Origin: Streptomyces sp. CB01201
GTDB taxonomy: Bacteria; Actinomycetota; Actinomycetes; Streptomycetales; Streptomycetaceae
NCBI RefSeq assembly: GCF_002803085.1
Contig: NZ_NNBJ01000014.1
Span: 124,001-188,000, forward strand
Direction of reading: 5' to 3'
Length of the DNA stretch: 64,000 bases
The translations under genes were made by a program, and so were the position numbers. The notes beneath the pieces are model-generated. The model made no database searches and was not told where the DNA came from. It worked only from the letters and a program-made list of their open reading frames with translations. Shown piece by piece: positions 1-7,794 of this stretch; position 1 is the first letter of the stretch, and each line of letters opens with the position of its first letter.

Positions 1-375
1 GGTCCGCTGGAACCAGTCGTACGACAGGGCGTCCGGTGTCCCCTCGTACCCCTGCGTGAGCCCCTCGAAGAGCTCGGTGGGGGAGTAGAGCGCGCCGCGG
101 TAGGGGTCGAAGGGCAGATCGGGTACGGGCGGGAAGACCAGCGCCCCGTCGGCCCGCACCTTCGCGGCCGCGTCCGGCTCCATCGCGCAGCCGAGGAACA
201 CCGCGCCCGCCGTGCCGACGCCGAGCAGGACGCTCGTACGCCCGGTCAGGTCGACCGACTGGACGCGGTACCCGGCGAGTTCGCCCCGCTCGGCGGCCGC
301 GTCGAACTCGGCCAGTGATTCGATCTCGGTGTCGTTGCCCGCAGGGAACTTCGCTTCGTCTTCCGGCACGCCCAC
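1..375 (-). CDS. LOG-family / Rossmann nucleotide-binding protein, N-terminal part (runs off the window)
   Basis: The visible 125 codons read from GTG at 375 (or GTG at 369) towards position 1 and continue outside the window. The product begins VGVPEDEAKF and contains the stretch AVFLGCAMEPDAAAKVRADG followed by LPFDPYRGALYSPTELFEG. From memory this matches the N-terminus of Streptomyces LOG-family proteins, whose later part carries the nucleotide-binding GGG-PG-E motif (not visible here). An in-frame stop lies just upstream (381-379), so the start is confined to these two GTG codons. No strong Shine-Dalgarno sequence is seen. The substrate is unknown; LOG-type enzymes release free bases from nucleoside monophosphates. 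Confidence 0.75.
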   Translation of the reverse strand, partial: MGVPEDEAKFPAGNDTEIESLAEFDAAAERGELAGYRVQSVDLTGRTSVLLGVGTAGAVFLGCAMEPDAAAKVRADGALVFPPVPDLPFDPYRGALYSPTELFEGLTQGYEGTPDALSYDWFQRT

Positions 376-488
376 ATGCTAGGCGCTGCCCGGTGCGGGC
401 TCCCCGGGCGGGTCCGCGGGCGCGGGCCACCCGGCCCGCGCCCGTCACGAAAGCCCCGGTCCGTAGGGGCTTCGCCCCGCCGCGGCGC

Positions 489-1646
489 CTACCGCAGCGG
501 CAGCGCCGCGACCTCCGCGACGAGCACCGTGAGCGGGGTGAGGACCGCGAGCAGCGCCGCCGCCCGCAGGAACGCGGCGGTCCGCAGCACTGCTACCGGC
601 GTGCCGATGGACACCAGGGCCGCCGTGGTGTGGGCGCGGGCATGGCGCGACTCCAGGGCCGCGGTCAGCAGCGTCGCCACCGTGCAGCTCATCACGAGGG
701 CCGCGCCGAGCCCGGTCAGCGGGCCGAAGGGGTGCGGGCCCGCCCGGTCGCCGTACAGGGTGGCCGCGGCGATCGCCCCGGCGGCCACCGCGCACACCAC
801 CCCGAGCGGCCGCCCGATGCGCCGGGCCTCCGCCATCAGGACCCGGCCCGCGAGCAGCCGGGCCGCGCTGGGCCGGGCCAGCTGGAGCAGCCGCCCGCAG
901 AAGTGGGCCAGGGCCGGTCCCGCCAGGGCGAGGCCGAGCACGGTGATCGCCCAGCCGGCGAGGACGCCGGCCGGGGTGCCCCCGGGGTGCCCCGGCATCG
1001 GGAAAGCGGCGCCCTGCGAGCCACGGCTCGCGTACGTCTCGACCGCGAGGCCCGCCGCGACCAGCGCGAAGCCCCACGGCAGTCCGGCCGGTGCGGGCGC
1101 CGGCTCCTCGGGGTGCACCGGGTCGCTGGTGCGTCCGGCGCGCTGGGTGCGCGGGCGCAGGGCGAGCCCGGCCGCGAGGGACGCCGTCACCGGGAGCACC
1201 GCGAGCAGGGTCAGGGCCCCGGCCAGCGGCATCGGCTCGTCGGCGGCGAGCAGTCCGGCGGCGGCGCCGTCGAAGGGCAGCCCGTCGATGTCACCGCGCA
1301 GATGCAGATACACCAGGAGCGCCACCGCCGAGCCCAGGGTGCAGGTCACCGCCGTGGACGCGGCGGCGATCGCGGCGAGCCGCGCCGGGCCCAGGCCGAC
1401 GGCGGAGAGCCCGGTGCGCGGCCGGGTGCTCGGGTCGGTGCGGGCGACGGCGACCGCGAAGTGCACGGTCGCCGCCAGCGGCACCGCGCACCACAGCAGC
1501 CGCAGCACCGAACTGCCGGAATGGCCGACCGCGTATCCGAGCGTGCACAGGAGCAGGAAGCCCACCCCGGCGGACGCGGCGGCCACCAGCAGCCGGCGCA
1601 GCAGGACCAGGGGGTGGGTACCGCGGGCTAGACGGAGAGCGAGCAC
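489..1646 (-). CDS. ABC transporter permease-like integral membrane protein
   Basis: A 385-residue, Ala/Leu-rich protein with roughly eight to ten hydrophobic segments, for example around residues 20-44, 50-70, 88-112, 140-163 and three near the C-terminus. It has no signal peptidase site. Its start overlaps the end of the ATPase gene upstream by 19 bases, so the two are translationally coupled and most likely form one transporter. I recognise no substrate. A FtsX/MacB-like exporter is possible because the ATPase is of the short LolD/MacB size. The membrane assignment is firm and the permease role is inferred from the neighbour. Confidence 0.7.
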   Translation of the reverse strand: MLALRLARGTHPLVLLRRLLVAAASAGVGFLLLCTLGYAVGHSGSSVLRLLWCAVPLAATVHFAVAVARTDPSTRPRTGLSAVGLGPARLAAIAAASTAVTCTLGSAVALLVYLHLRGDIDGLPFDGAAAGLLAADEPMPLAGALTLLAVLPVTASLAAGLALRPRTQRAGRTSDPVHPEEPAPAPAGLPWGFALVAAGLAVETYASRGSQGAAFPMPGHPGGTPAGVLAGWAITVLGLALAGPALAHFCGRLLQLARPSAARLLAGRVLMAEARRIGRPLGVVCAVAAGAIAAATLYGDRAGPHPFGPLTGLGAALVMSCTVATLLTAALESRHARAHTTAALVSIGTPVAVLRTAAFLRAAALLAVLTPLTVLVAEVAALPLR

Positions 1647-2365
1647 GCGGCGATACCCTCCGTTTGCGAAGTACCACTGTTCTCACGGGAGTTGACGCGT
1701 CGCCCGTCGACGAGGACCACCGTGCGGTCGGCGAGGGCGGCCACGTCCGTGTCATGGGTGGCGATGATCGTGGTGATGTGGTGCGAGCGGGCCGCGGTGA
1801 GCAGCGTGCGCAGCACCTGGGCGCGGTCGGCGCTGTGCAGGGTCGCGGTCGGCTCGTCCGCGAACAGCACGGCCGGCTCGGTGATCAGGGCGCGGGCGAT
1901 CGCCACGCGCTGGCGCTCCGCCTGGAGCAGGGCGTGCGGGCGCTTCTTGGCGCAGGTGTCGATGTCGAGGCGCTCCAGCCACTCCAGGGTGGCGTTCTTC
2001 GCGCTCCGGTGCGAGACGCCCCGCAGCAGCAGCGGCAGGGCCGCGTTCTCCCAGGCGCTCAGCTCGGGCACCAGGGCGGGCTCCGGGTCGATCCAGGCGA
2101 ACCGGTCGCGCCGCAGCCGCTCGCGGGCCGCCGCGCCCAGGGTGTGCACGGCCCCGCTGTTGAACCACACCTCGCCCTCGTCCGGCACGACCGCGCCCGA
2201 AAGGCAGCGCAGCAGGGTCGTCTTGCCCGAGCCGCGCGGGCCGCCGACGGCGAGGATCTCGCCCTCGCGGGCCTCCACGCTGACCCCGGTCAGGGCGGGC
2301 GAGCCGCTGTGGGAGTGATGCAGGGAACGTGCCCACAGCACGTCGTTGTCCGGCGGAGCCACCAT
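1628..2365 (-). CDS. ABC transporter ATP-binding protein with a degenerate signature motif
   Basis: A nucleotide-binding domain of about 245 residues. Walker A is GGPRGSGKTT and Walker B is AVLFADEP, followed by an H-loop (ATHD). The ABC signature, normally LSGGQ, reads HALLQAERQR, so the Ser-Gly-Gly is missing although the following Arg is kept. I chose ATG at 2365 because GAGG lies 8 bases upstream; an in-frame GTG at 2374 would add three residues. The gene is first of a two-gene unit with the overlapping permease gene. Family knowledge says this is the energy subunit of a transporter. The substrate is unknown. Confidence 0.8.
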   Translation of the reverse strand: MVAPPDNDVLWARSLHHSHSGSPALTGVSVEAREGEILAVGGPRGSGKTTLLRCLSGAVVPDEGEVWFNSGAVHTLGAAARERLRRDRFAWIDPEPALVPELSAWENAALPLLLRGVSHRSAKNATLEWLERLDIDTCAKKRPHALLQAERQRVAIARALITEPAVLFADEPTATLHSADRAQVLRTLLTAARSHHITTIIATHDTDVAALADRTVVLVDGRRVNSRENSGTSQTEGIAACSLSV

Positions 2366-2479
2366 GGTGCACACCTCGGTTCAGATCAGATTTCCTGCTC
2401 CCCGTACGGGGGAACGAAGGCAGGGCCGATCGGTCACTGGGCACGCTAGGCACTGGGGTGTGACTGCCATGACAGCACG

Positions 2480-2524
2480 CGGCCCGGCCGCCCCCATCTC
2501 ACTCGGATGGGCGCGGCCGGGCCG
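2480..2524 (-). terminator. Hairpin downstream of the aminotransferase gene
   Basis: A 19-bp stem (2480-2498 with 2506-2524, one mismatch) and a 7-base loop, starting 14 bases after the aminotransferase stop. It lacks a T-run, as is common in Streptomyces. It probably ends the Lrp-aminotransferase transcript. Confidence 0.65.
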
Positions 2525-2537
2525 TGGGCGGGACGGG

Positions 2538-3899
2538 TCAGAGCTTCGTCCAGGCCTCCGTCAGGACCTGACGCAGGACGCCCTCGATCTCGTCGAAGGT
2601 GTTCTGGTCGGAGATCAGCGGCGGGGCGAGCTGGACGACCGGGTCGCCGCGGTCGTCGGCCCGGCAGTACAGGCCGTTGTCGTACAGCGCCTTGGAGAGG
2701 AAGCCGTACAGGACGCGCTCGGTCTCCTCGTCGTTGAACGTCTCCTTGGTGGCCTTGTCCTTCACCAGCTCGATGCCGTAGAAGAAGCCGTTGCCGCGGA
2801 CGTCGCCGACTATCGGCAGGTCGTGCAGCTTCTTGAGGGTGTCGAAGAAGGCGCCCTCGTTGTCGAGCACGTGCTGGTTGAGGCCTTCCTTCTCGAAGAT
2901 GTCGAGGTTGGCCAGGCCCACCGCCGCGGAGACCGGGTGGCCGCCGAAGGTGTAACCGTGCAGGAAGGTGTTGTCACCCTTGTAGAACGGCTCGGCGAGC
3001 CGGTCGGAGATGATGCAGGCGCCGATCGGGGAGTAGCCCGAGGTCATGCCCTTGGCGCAGGTGATCATGTCCGGCACGTAGTCGAACTTGTCGCAGGCGA
3101 ACATCGTGCCCAGGCGGCCGAAGGCGCAGATGACCTCGTCGGAGACGAGCAGCACGTCGTACTTGTCGCAGATCTCGCGGACCCGCTGGAAGTAGCCGGG
3201 CGGCGGCGGGAAGCAGCCGCCCGCGTTCTGCACCGGCTCCAGGAAGACGGCGGCGACGGTCTCGGGTCCCTCGAAGAGGATCTCCTGCTCGATCTGGTCG
3301 GCGGCCCAGCGGCCGAAGGCCACCGGGTCCTCGCCGTGGATCGGGGCGCGGTAGATGTTGGTGTTCGGCACCTTGTGCGCGCCGGGGACCAGCGGCTCGA
3401 AGGGCGCCTTCAGGGCGGGCAGACCGGTGATGGACAGGGCGCCCTGCGGGGTGCCGTGGTAGGCGACCGCGCGCGAGATGACCTTGTACTTCGTGTGGTT
3501 GCCGGTGAGCTTGTGGTACTGCTTGGCCAGCTTCCACGCGGTCTCGACGGCCTCGCCGCCACCGGTGGTGAAGAAGACCTTGTTGAGGTCGCCCGGCGCG
3601 TAGTTCGCGAGGCGCTCGGCGAGCTCGACGGCCTTGGGGTGGGCGTAGGACCACACCGGGAAGAAGGCCAGCTCCTGCGCCTGCTTGTAGGCGGTCTCGG
3701 CGAGCTCGTGACGGCCGTGGCCTGCGTTGACGACGAACAGGCCCGACAGGCCGTCCAGGTACTTCTTTCCCTTGTCGTCGTAGATGTAGGTGCCTTCGCC
3801 ACGGACGATGGTGGGAACAGGCGCGTTCTCGTACGACGACATGCGGGTGAAGTGCATCCACAGGTGGTCGTAGGCGGTCTGGCTGAGGTCCTTGCTCAC
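2538..3899 (-). CDS. Class III aminotransferase, probably diamine or omega-amino acid:2-oxoacid transaminase
   Basis: A 453-residue PLP enzyme of the class III (omega) aminotransferase family. Visible landmarks are TTGGGEAVETAWKLA (phosphate-binding region), VSDEVICAFGRLG (the cofactor-binding Asp) and TCAKGMTSGYSPIGA, which carries the Schiff-base Lys. It starts at GTG 3899, two bases after the stop of the Lrp-type regulator, so the two form an operon. Its divergent neighbour is an aminoaldehyde dehydrogenase and PotD-like genes follow. I infer that it transfers the amino group of putrescine or a related diamine to pyruvate or 2-oxoglutarate. The exact donor and acceptor cannot be read from the sequence. 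Confidence 0.88.
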   Translation of the reverse strand: MSKDLSQTAYDHLWMHFTRMSSYENAPVPTIVRGEGTYIYDDKGKKYLDGLSGLFVVNAGHGRHELAETAYKQAQELAFFPVWSYAHPKAVELAERLANYAPGDLNKVFFTTGGGEAVETAWKLAKQYHKLTGNHTKYKVISRAVAYHGTPQGALSITGLPALKAPFEPLVPGAHKVPNTNIYRAPIHGEDPVAFGRWAADQIEQEILFEGPETVAAVFLEPVQNAGGCFPPPPGYFQRVREICDKYDVLLVSDEVICAFGRLGTMFACDKFDYVPDMITCAKGMTSGYSPIGACIISDRLAEPFYKGDNTFLHGYTFGGHPVSAAVGLANLDIFEKEGLNQHVLDNEGAFFDTLKKLHDLPIVGDVRGNGFFYGIELVKDKATKETFNDEETERVLYGFLSKALYDNGLYCRADDRGDPVVQLAPPLISDQNTFDEIEGVLRQVLTEAWTKL

Positions 3900-3901
3900 G
3901 G

Positions 3902-4408
3902 CTATCGGGTTCCCCACATATAGGTCTGCTTCTTCAGCTTGAGATAGACGAAGCTCTCGGTGGAACGCACGCCGGGGAGGGCGCGGATCCTCTTGTTGAT
4001 CACTTCGAGGAGGTGGTCGTCGTCCTCGCAGACGACCTCCACCATCAGGTCGAAGGAGCCCGCGGTCATCACCACGTACTCGCATTCGGCCATGGCCGTC
4101 AGCGCTTCCGCCACGGGGTCGAGGTCGCCCTCGACGCGGATGCCGACCATCGCCTGCCGCCGGAAACCCACGGTGAGCGGGTCGGTGACGGCGACGATCT
4201 GCATGACGCCCTGGTCGAGCAGCTTCTGCACGCGCTGGCGCACAGCCGCCTCGGACAGGCCCACGGCCTTGCCGATCGCGGCGTAGGGACGGCGTCCGTC
4301 CTCCTGGAGCTGCTCGATGATCGCCAGGGAGACGGCGTCGATCGACGGGGACTGTCCGTTCCCGATCCTGGGTTCTGTGCTTCGGCTGGCCACGGAGCCA
4401 CTGTGCAC
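3902..4408 (-). CDS. Lrp/AsnC-family transcriptional regulator
   Basis: A 168-residue protein. An N-terminal winged helix-turn-helix (about residues 24-70, with AIIEQLQEDGR and AAIGKAVGLSEAAVRQRVQKL) precedes a RAM/effector domain with the typical TAGSFDLMVEVVCEDDDHL stretch. It is transcribed with the aminotransferase and divergently from an aldehyde dehydrogenase across 164 bases, so it is probably their regulator. From memory, S. coelicolor has an Lrp-type polyamine/ethanolamine regulator named EpuRI at the equivalent place; orthology is unverified. The start is uncertain: GTG 4408 or GTG 4393. Confidence 0.88.
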   Translation of the reverse strand: MHSGSVASRSTEPRIGNGQSPSIDAVSLAIIEQLQEDGRRPYAAIGKAVGLSEAAVRQRVQKLLDQGVMQIVAVTDPLTVGFRRQAMVGIRVEGDLDPVAEALTAMAECEYVVMTAGSFDLMVEVVCEDDDHLLEVINKRIRALPGVRSTESFVYLKLKKQTYMWGTR

Positions 4409-4450
4409 CCGAGTCGTCCGTCCCGCAACCCCGAAGCGATGAAATTCGTT

Positions 4451-4471
4451 GTTCTGTGACCTCCAGAGAAC
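4451..4471. promoter_or_regulatory. Candidate operator in the divergent Lrp/dehydrogenase promoter region
   Basis: An imperfect 21-bp palindrome, GTTCT-N11-AGAAC, lies between the divergent starts at 4408 and 4573. The spacing resembles sites bound by Lrp/AsnC dimers, but no consensus was tested. A TAGGGT at 4524-4529 is a possible -10 for the dehydrogenase gene. Confidence 0.4.
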
Positions 4472-4572
4472 TGAATCCGAAGTTCACGGGCGGTAGGTCT
4501 GTCGAAAGCGTCACCTCACCGACTAGGGTGGGGTGTCTCACCCATCGGACATCGGACCGGGAGGCCAGCGAA

Positions 4573-6012
4573 GTGACCACCGAACTGCGTCGTTTGCGCA
4601 ACTACATCGACGGAGAGTTCCGCGATGCTGCCGACGGGCGGACCATCGAGGTGGTCAACCCGGCCACGGGACAGCCCTATGCGACATCGCCGCTCTCCGG
4701 CCAGGAGGACGTCGACGCCGCCATGACGGCCGCCGCCAAGGCGTTCCCCGCCTGGCGCGACGCCACCCCCGCCGAGCGCCAGCGCGTCCTGCTCAAGATC
4801 GCGGACGCCATCGAGGAGCGGGCCGAGGAGCTGATCGCGGCCGAGTCGGAGAACACCGGCAAGCCGCTTGAGCTCACCCGCACCGAAGAGGTGCCCCCCA
4901 TGGTCGACCAGATCCGCTTCTTCGCCGGCGCCGCCCGGCTGCTCGAAGGCCGCAGCGCCGGCGAGTACATGGAGGGACTGACCTCGATCGTCCGCCGCGA
5001 GCCGGTCGGCGTCTGCGCGCAGGTCGCGCCGTGGAACTACCCCATGATGATGGCGGTCTGGAAGTTCGCCCCGGCGCTCGCCGCGGGCAACACCGTCGTC
5101 CTCAAGCCGTCGGACACCACCCCCGCCTCGACCGTCCTGCTCGCCGAGATCATCGGCGCGATCGTCCCCAAGGGCGTCTTCAACGTCATCTGCGGCGACC
5201 GCGACACCGGCCGCGCGATGGTCGAGCACAAGACCCCGGCGATGGCCTCCATCACCGGTTCGGTACGGGCCGGCATGCAGGTCGCCGAGTCCGCCGCCAA
5301 GGACGTCAAGCGCGTCCACCTGGAGCTGGGCGGCAAGGCCCCGGTCGTCGTCTTCGAGGACGCCGACATCGACAAGGCCGTCGAGGACATCGCCGTCGCG
5401 GGCTACTTCAACGCCGGCCAGGACTGTACGGCCGCGACCCGCGTGCTCGTGCACGAGTCGATCCACGACGAGTTCGTGGCCGCGCTCGCCAAGGTGGCCG
5501 CCGAGACCAAGACCGGGCAGCCGGACGACGAGGACGTGCTGTACGGCCCGCTCAACAACGCCAACCAGCTGAAGCAGGTGGCCGGCTTCATCGACCGGCT
5601 GCCCGCGCACGCCAAGGTCGAGGCGGGCGGCCACCGGGTCGGCGAGCAGGGCTACTTCTACGCCCCGACCGTCGTCTCCGGCCTGAAGCAGGACGACGAG
5701 ATCATCCAGAACGAGGTGTTCGGGCCGGTCATCACCGTCCAGCCGTTCACCGACGAGGCCCAGGCCCTCCAGTACGCGAACGACGTCGAGTACGCGCTGG
5801 CCTCCTCGGTGTGGACCAAGGACCACGCCCGCGCCATGCGGATGTCCAAGAACCTCGACTTCGGCTGTGTGTGGATCAACACCCACATCCCGCTGGTCGC
5901 CGAGATGCCGCACGGCGGCTTCAAGAAGTCCGGCTACGGCAAGGACCTCTCCGCGTACGGCTTCGAGGACTACACCCGCATCAAGCACGTGATGACGTCC
6001 ATCGAGGGCTGA
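4573..6012 (+). CDS. NAD(P)-dependent aldehyde dehydrogenase, probable gamma-aminobutyraldehyde dehydrogenase
   Basis: A 479-residue member of the aldehyde dehydrogenase superfamily. The general-base Glu is in LELGGKAPVVV and the nucleophilic Cys in FNAGQDCTAATR; the N-terminal NYIDGEF and the C-terminal GYGKDLSAYGFEDYT are typical of the aminobutyraldehyde/betaine aldehyde subgroup. GTG 4573 is chosen because GGGAGG lies about 9 bases upstream. It probably oxidises 4-aminobutanal, made from putrescine by the divergent aminotransferase or the FAD oxidase, to 4-aminobutyrate in the cytoplasm. A second, similar enzyme lies at 14.7-16.3 kb. Family is certain; substrate is inferred from context. 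Confidence 0.88.
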   Translation: MTTELRRLRNYIDGEFRDAADGRTIEVVNPATGQPYATSPLSGQEDVDAAMTAAAKAFPAWRDATPAERQRVLLKIADAIEERAEELIAAESENTGKPLELTRTEEVPPMVDQIRFFAGAARLLEGRSAGEYMEGLTSIVRREPVGVCAQVAPWNYPMMMAVWKFAPALAAGNTVVLKPSDTTPASTVLLAEIIGAIVPKGVFNVICGDRDTGRAMVEHKTPAMASITGSVRAGMQVAESAAKDVKRVHLELGGKAPVVVFEDADIDKAVEDIAVAGYFNAGQDCTAATRVLVHESIHDEFVAALAKVAAETKTGQPDDEDVLYGPLNNANQLKQVAGFIDRLPAHAKVEAGGHRVGEQGYFYAPTVVSGLKQDDEIIQNEVFGPVITVQPFTDEAQALQYANDVEYALASSVWTKDHARAMRMSKNLDFGCVWINTHIPLVAEMPHGGFKKSGYGKDLSAYGFEDYTRIKHVMTSIEG

Positions 6013-6034
6013 GCCACGGCCTGAACGGCGCACC

Positions 6035-6064
6035 GGGGCGGGGGAGTTGTCCCCCGCCCCTTTT
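6035..6064 (+). terminator. Rho-independent terminator after the first aldehyde dehydrogenase
   Basis: A perfect 10-bp GC stem (6035-6044 with 6051-6060), 6-base loop AGTTGT, followed directly by TTTT. Confidence 0.85.
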
Positions 6065-6173
6065 CGCTGCCGTCATGCCCCGCCGCCATGCCCCGACAGG
6101 GTGTCTGGCTCGGGGCTCCGGGCTGTACGCAGCGTCCATTGAACGCGGTGGACGCGGGAGGCATCCTGCCGGA

Positions 6174-7370
6174 ATGCGACCGACCGCGTTCCCCGCAGCC
6201 AGCCCCCTGTCCCGCCGCAGCCTGCTGCGCGCCCTCGGCGGCGGTGCCGCGCTGGCCGCGCTGGCCGGCTGCGGGGTCCCCGCGGCGTACGTCGAACCGG
6301 GCGACCGGGCCGGGCGCGACCGCTCGGCCGCCGACAAGTCCCTCACCTTCGCCAACTGGCCGCTCTACATAGACGTCGACGACAACGACGCCTCCCGGCG
6401 GCCCACCCTGGACGCGTTCACCAAGAGCACCGGGATCTCCGTCACGTACACCGAGGAGATCAACGACAACGACGAGTTCTTCGGGAAGATCAGCCCGGCC
6501 CTGATGAACCACCAGGAGACCGGCCGGGACCTGATGGTCATCAGCGACTGGATGGCCGCCCGGTTCGTCCGGCTCGGCTGGGTGCAGCAGATGGACCGCG
6601 CCAAGCAGCCCAACGTCACCCGCTACCTCGACCCCCAGCTGCGCACCCCCGCCTTCGACAACGGGCGTCTGCACAGCGTCCCGTGGCAGTCCGGGATCAC
6701 CGGGATCGCGTACAACAAGAAGAAGCTCGGCCGCGAGATCCAGCACGTCCACGATCTGTGGGACCCGCGGCTCGCGGGCAAGGTGACACTGTTCTCCGGG
6801 CTCGACGAGTCGTTCGCGCTCCTGATGCAGGGCGAGGGTGTCGACATCACGAAGTGGACGGCCGACGACTTCCACCGGATGTGCGACCAGGTCGAGAAGC
6901 AGGTCGCGAAGAAGCAGATCCGCCGCTTCACCGGCAACGACTACACCAGCGACCTCAACAAGGGCGACGTCCTGGCCTGTCAGGCCTACAGCGGTGACGT
7001 CTTCCAGCTCCAGGCCGACAACCCCGACATCGAGTTCGTGGTGCCCCAGGAGGGCGCCGAGCTGTGGGCGGAGTCGATGATGATCCCCAACCTGGCCCGC
7101 CACAAGGCGAACGCGGAGGCGCTGGTCGACTACTACTACGACCCCCAGGTCGCGGCCGAACTCGCCGCCTCGGTCAACTACGTGTGCCCGGTGCCGGCCG
7201 CCCGCGAGGTCCTGGCCTCCTCGAAGAACAAGGAGGAGGCCCAGCTCGCCGAGGACCCGCTGATCTTCCCGGACGACGCGATGCGGAGGCGCCTCGCCAT
7301 CGCCCGGGACATCACCTCCGAGGAGCGCGTCGAGTTCGCCAAGCGCTGGAACGAGATCGTGGGGCTCTAG
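6174..7370 (+). CDS. PotD/PotF-like polyamine-binding lipoprotein (first copy)
   Basis: A 398-residue extracellular solute-binding protein. The N-terminus has a twin-arginine-like SRRSLLRALGG followed by a hydrophobic stretch and the lipobox LAGC, so it should be exported and anchored by a lipidated Cys. The mature part has LTFANWPLYIDVDD and RRFTGNDYTSDL, shared with the second copy at 16.3-17.6 kb. No permease or ATPase lies beside it; it presumably shares the potABC products about 10 kb away. ATG 6174 is preceded by GGGAGG at a rather long distance. Ligand inferred: putrescine or spermidine. Confidence 0.85.
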   Translation: MRPTAFPAASPLSRRSLLRALGGGAALAALAGCGVPAAYVEPGDRAGRDRSAADKSLTFANWPLYIDVDDNDASRRPTLDAFTKSTGISVTYTEEINDNDEFFGKISPALMNHQETGRDLMVISDWMAARFVRLGWVQQMDRAKQPNVTRYLDPQLRTPAFDNGRLHSVPWQSGITGIAYNKKKLGREIQHVHDLWDPRLAGKVTLFSGLDESFALLMQGEGVDITKWTADDFHRMCDQVEKQVAKKQIRRFTGNDYTSDLNKGDVLACQAYSGDVFQLQADNPDIEFVVPQEGAELWAESMMIPNLARHKANAEALVDYYYDPQVAAELAASVNYVCPVPAAREVLASSKNKEEAQLAEDPLIFPDDAMRRRLAIARDITSEERVEFAKRWNEIVGL

Positions 7371-7394
7371 GCGGGGGTGCTGAGGCTGCGGCCG

Positions 7395-7459
7395 GGGGCC
7401 GGGGCAGGGGTCCGCGGTGCCGGTCCCCTGCCCCGGCCCCGATCCGTCCCCTGATTTTT
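7395..7459 (+). terminator. Strong terminator after the first PotD-like gene
   Basis: A perfect 16-bp stem (7395-7410 with 7425-7440) with a 14-base loop; a TTTTT run follows at 7455-7459. Confidence 0.8.
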
Positions 7460-7463
7460 AGAC

Positions 7464-7752
7464 GTGTTCAACACGGGCGTCTGGCTGCCGGGGCCGACCG
7501 GCTGGATCGGCCGGGTGCGGGCCGGGCTCGACACCGCCGACGCCGACTGTCCGTTCCTCCTCACGGCACGGACTGGCTCGCCTTCGCCCATCTCGTCATC
7601 GCGGTCGCCTTCTACGGGGTGCTGCGCGACCCCGTCCGCAACATCTGGGTCGTCGGGTTCGCGAGGATCGCCTGCAGTTCGGCGTGATCCCGCTGTATGT
7701 GGTGCGGCGCAAGATCAGGGCCCTTGAGGCGATGGGGGAGCGGGGGCGGTGC
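7464..7752 (+). pseudogene. Decayed small membrane-protein gene
   Basis: Three pieces of one protein lie in different frames. Frame A from GTG 7464 reads VFNTGVWLPGPTGWIGRVRA and on to PFLL. After a shift near 7560 another frame reads HGTDWLAFAHLVIAVAFYG then LRDPVRNIWVVGFARIAC. From about 7678 a third frame reads FGVIPLYVVRRKIRALEAMG. From memory, intact homologues are small actinobacterial membrane proteins in which these pieces are collinear, with about 30-40 more residues between pieces two and three. So there is at least one frameshift and one internal deletion, and the N-terminus may be missing too. Not translated as a whole; function unknown. Confidence 0.7.
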
Positions 7753-7794
7753 CGGCCTGACGGCGGCGGGCGCCAGGACTTGAGCGACCGGGCC

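Noticed and set aside
2538..4601. Single 687-residue fusion of regulator and aminotransferase
   Set aside because: The frame joins the aminotransferase to antisense or out-of-frame sequence of the Lrp gene. The real Lrp frame with its own stop and the GTG start at 3899 explain the region better.
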